A stretch of 64,000 nt of DNA from contig NZ_BBRD01000001.1 in the NCBI RefSeq assembly GCF_000975095.1, positions 1,941,467-2,005,466 of the forward strand, read 5' to 3'. Shown piece after piece: positions 62,862-64,000 of the stretch. The stretch's first letter is position 1. Each line of letters opens with the position of its first letter. The translations under genes and the position numbers were made by a program. A model generated the notes under the pieces. That model did no database searches, was not told where the DNA came from, and saw nothing but the letters and a program-made list of their open reading frames with translations. The stretch is from Demequina aestuarii (GTDB taxonomy: Bacteria > Actinomycetota > Actinomycetes > Actinomycetales > Demequinaceae).

Positions 62862-64000
62862 ATCAGTCCCCTGAGCTCAGCGCGGCGCAGGCGCACCGAC
62901 GACGAGGCCTCCGGAAGCAGCGACGTGACGTCGGTGGGACGCATCATGTCGAGCGCCTCGCGGTTGATGCAGTAGCGGCGTGCCCCGGTGAGCTCCGCGC
63001 GCGACAGGTGGAGGACGTCGCCCAGGCTGGGGGTGACGAGGGTGCCCAGCAGCATGCGCGCCGGCTCCACGCCCAGCGCGGCCGATGCGAGGGTCGCCGC
63101 GAGCCCGTCCTCACCGAGGACCTCGGCGCCCCGGGAGGCGCCCGGCAGGCGCATCACCTGTTCACGGATCTTGGACAGCCACGCGCGGGTCGCGTCGGCG
63201 GCGCGGCGCTCGCGCATCACGCGGGCGTCGCGCGGGTCTCGTTGGGCGGCGAGCCACCGGCCGGGCGACTCGTCGCCGTGCGTGAGCGCCGTGACCATGG
63301 CCTCCGACGCCGAGTCGGCGTCGCGAGCGAGGGTCGCCTCGACGGCCTCGATCACCTCGATCTCGATCACGCGCAGCGCCTCGTCGCGCAGCTCGCGCGC
63401 GCTGCGACGCTTGGTCCAGGCGCTGTTGCGCAGCTTGTGGAGCGGACCTCCCTCGGCGCACGCGGTCTCCCAACGGGCCTCGAGAGAACCCGTGGGGACG
63501 GCCTTGTACCAGGCCTCCCCGCCGGCGGCCTCGGCCCGTGCCGCGCAGCGGCGCACCTCGGAACGGACCTCCTTGGCCGCAGCCGCCTGGTCGTCCATGC
63601 GCTCGGCGAGGGTCTCGAGCCACTCCTTGAGAGACTCGGTGGCGCCGTGCATGGTGCGCTCCACGATGGTCGCGGCGGAAGCCGCCGCCACGCCCTCGAG
63701 CCACCGGCCCAGGCCGCCCACGACGTCGTGGGGCAGGCGCGCACCGCCCTCGGTGTCCTCGGGAATCACGAACAGCGGAAGCGCCTCGAGAGACTCGCTC
63801 GCGAGCCGGTCCACGAGCTCGCGCCGCACTTGCGCCGCGACGTCGACCGTCACGCGATTGAGCACCATGGCGATGGACGCCCCGCGCTCGGCACCACGCC
63901 GGAGGGCCTCCCACGGCACGGCGTCGCCGTAGCGGGCGGCGGTGGTCACGAAGATCCAGAGGTCCGCGGCTTCGAGCAGCTGCTCGGCGACGTGACGGTT
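62858..64000 (-). CDS. dynamin-like GTPase (first of a pair; N-terminus outside window)
   Basis: 381 codons of a larger protein; the N-terminal P-loop lies beyond position 64000 and the frame is open to the edge. The visible start reads NRHVAEQLLEAADLWIFVTT, the usual text after switch II of dynamin-like GTPases, and G4 is LNRV, with N-R-V for NKxD. The rest is helical with many Arg/Glu pairs and a basic end. Its stop overlaps the next GTPase's ATG. Internal GTG 63949 is therefore not a start. Confidence 0.8.
   Translation of the reverse strand, partial: NRHVAEQLLEAADLWIFVTTAARYGDAVPWEALRRGAERGASIAMVLNRVTVDVAAQVRRELVDRLASESLEALPLFVIPEDTEGGARLPHDVVGGLGRWLEGVAAASAATIVERTMHGATESLKEWLETLAERMDDQAAAAKEVRSEVRRCAARAEAAGGEAWYKAVPTGSLEARWETACAEGGPLHKLRNSAWTKRRSARELRDEALRVIEIEVIEAVEATLARDADSASEAMVTALTHGDESPGRWLAAQRDPRDARVMRERRAADATRAWLSKIREQVMRLPGASRGAEVLGEDGLAATLASAALGVEPARMLLGTLVTPSLGDVLHLSRAELTGARRYCINREALDMMRPTDVTSLLPEASSSVRLRRAELRGLM

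Overview
The window is about 70% G+C with dense, mostly short-spaced genes. Its gene content is actinobacterial: clpX and a clpP1-clpP2 pair beside tig, a SigK/RskA-type sigma/anti-sigma pair, a group-II truncated haemoglobin, Eis-type acetyltransferases and many apparently leaderless genes. It fits the chromosome of a free-living actinomycete, probably Micrococcales (a Demequina- or Cellulomonas-like lineage; that placement is a guess). There is no phage, transposon, CRISPR array or plasmid backbone.

Layout. 1-6 kb: end of a carboxymuconolactone-decarboxylase-like gene, the sigma/anti-sigma pair, valS and a DUF559-type PD-(D/E)XK protein. 6-12.5 kb: clpX, clpP1-clpP2 and tig (protein quality control), with three small proline/glutamine-rich or plain two-helix membrane proteins between. 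12.7-18.2 kb: two convergent P-type cation ATPases. 18.3-20 kb: an S4-domain protein, tRNA-Pro(UGG), tRNA-Gly(UCC) and two small genes. 20-22 kb: a cysteine-rich leader peptide, cysK and cysE. 22-29 kb: dps, a CoA-binding protein, two tandem Eis-like acetyltransferases, rpiB, an M13 metallopeptidase and a cysteine-rich 34-residue peptide. 29-39 kb: an ABC exporter, a CDP-alcohol phosphatidyltransferase, a membrane protein, a pentapeptide-repeat protein, trmL with a spermidine-synthase-like gene, a carboxylesterase, a ClbS/DfsB-like protein, and an MFS transporter divergent from a MarR regulator. 39-46.6 kb: two tandem aminopeptidase N genes and malQ. 46.7-53.5 kb: mscS, glbO, tesB, the glycine betaine uptake operon proVWX and a hotdog thioesterase. 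53.6-60.4 kb: ettA, ssb and a two-gene operon of large secreted proteins (metallophosphoesterase; lectin/discoidin-like). 60.7-64 kb: proC translationally coupled to two dynamin-like GTPases, the last cut by the window edge.

Main unexplained structure. (1) A 74-76 bp dimeric repeat occurs seven times, always directly after a gene's 3' end and never between divergent starts; one copy supplies the last 12 codons of a P-type ATPase. (2) The nonamer GGCCGATGC / GCATCGGCC, half of the palindrome GCATCGGCCGATGC, occurs about 35 times where composition predicts about two. (3) At least a dozen genes have a TANNNT-like box 6-7 nt before the start codon and no ribosome binding site, which is the signature of leaderless mRNA. 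(4) A 30-codon leader peptide ending in a Cys run precedes cysK and looks like a cysteine-sensing attenuator.
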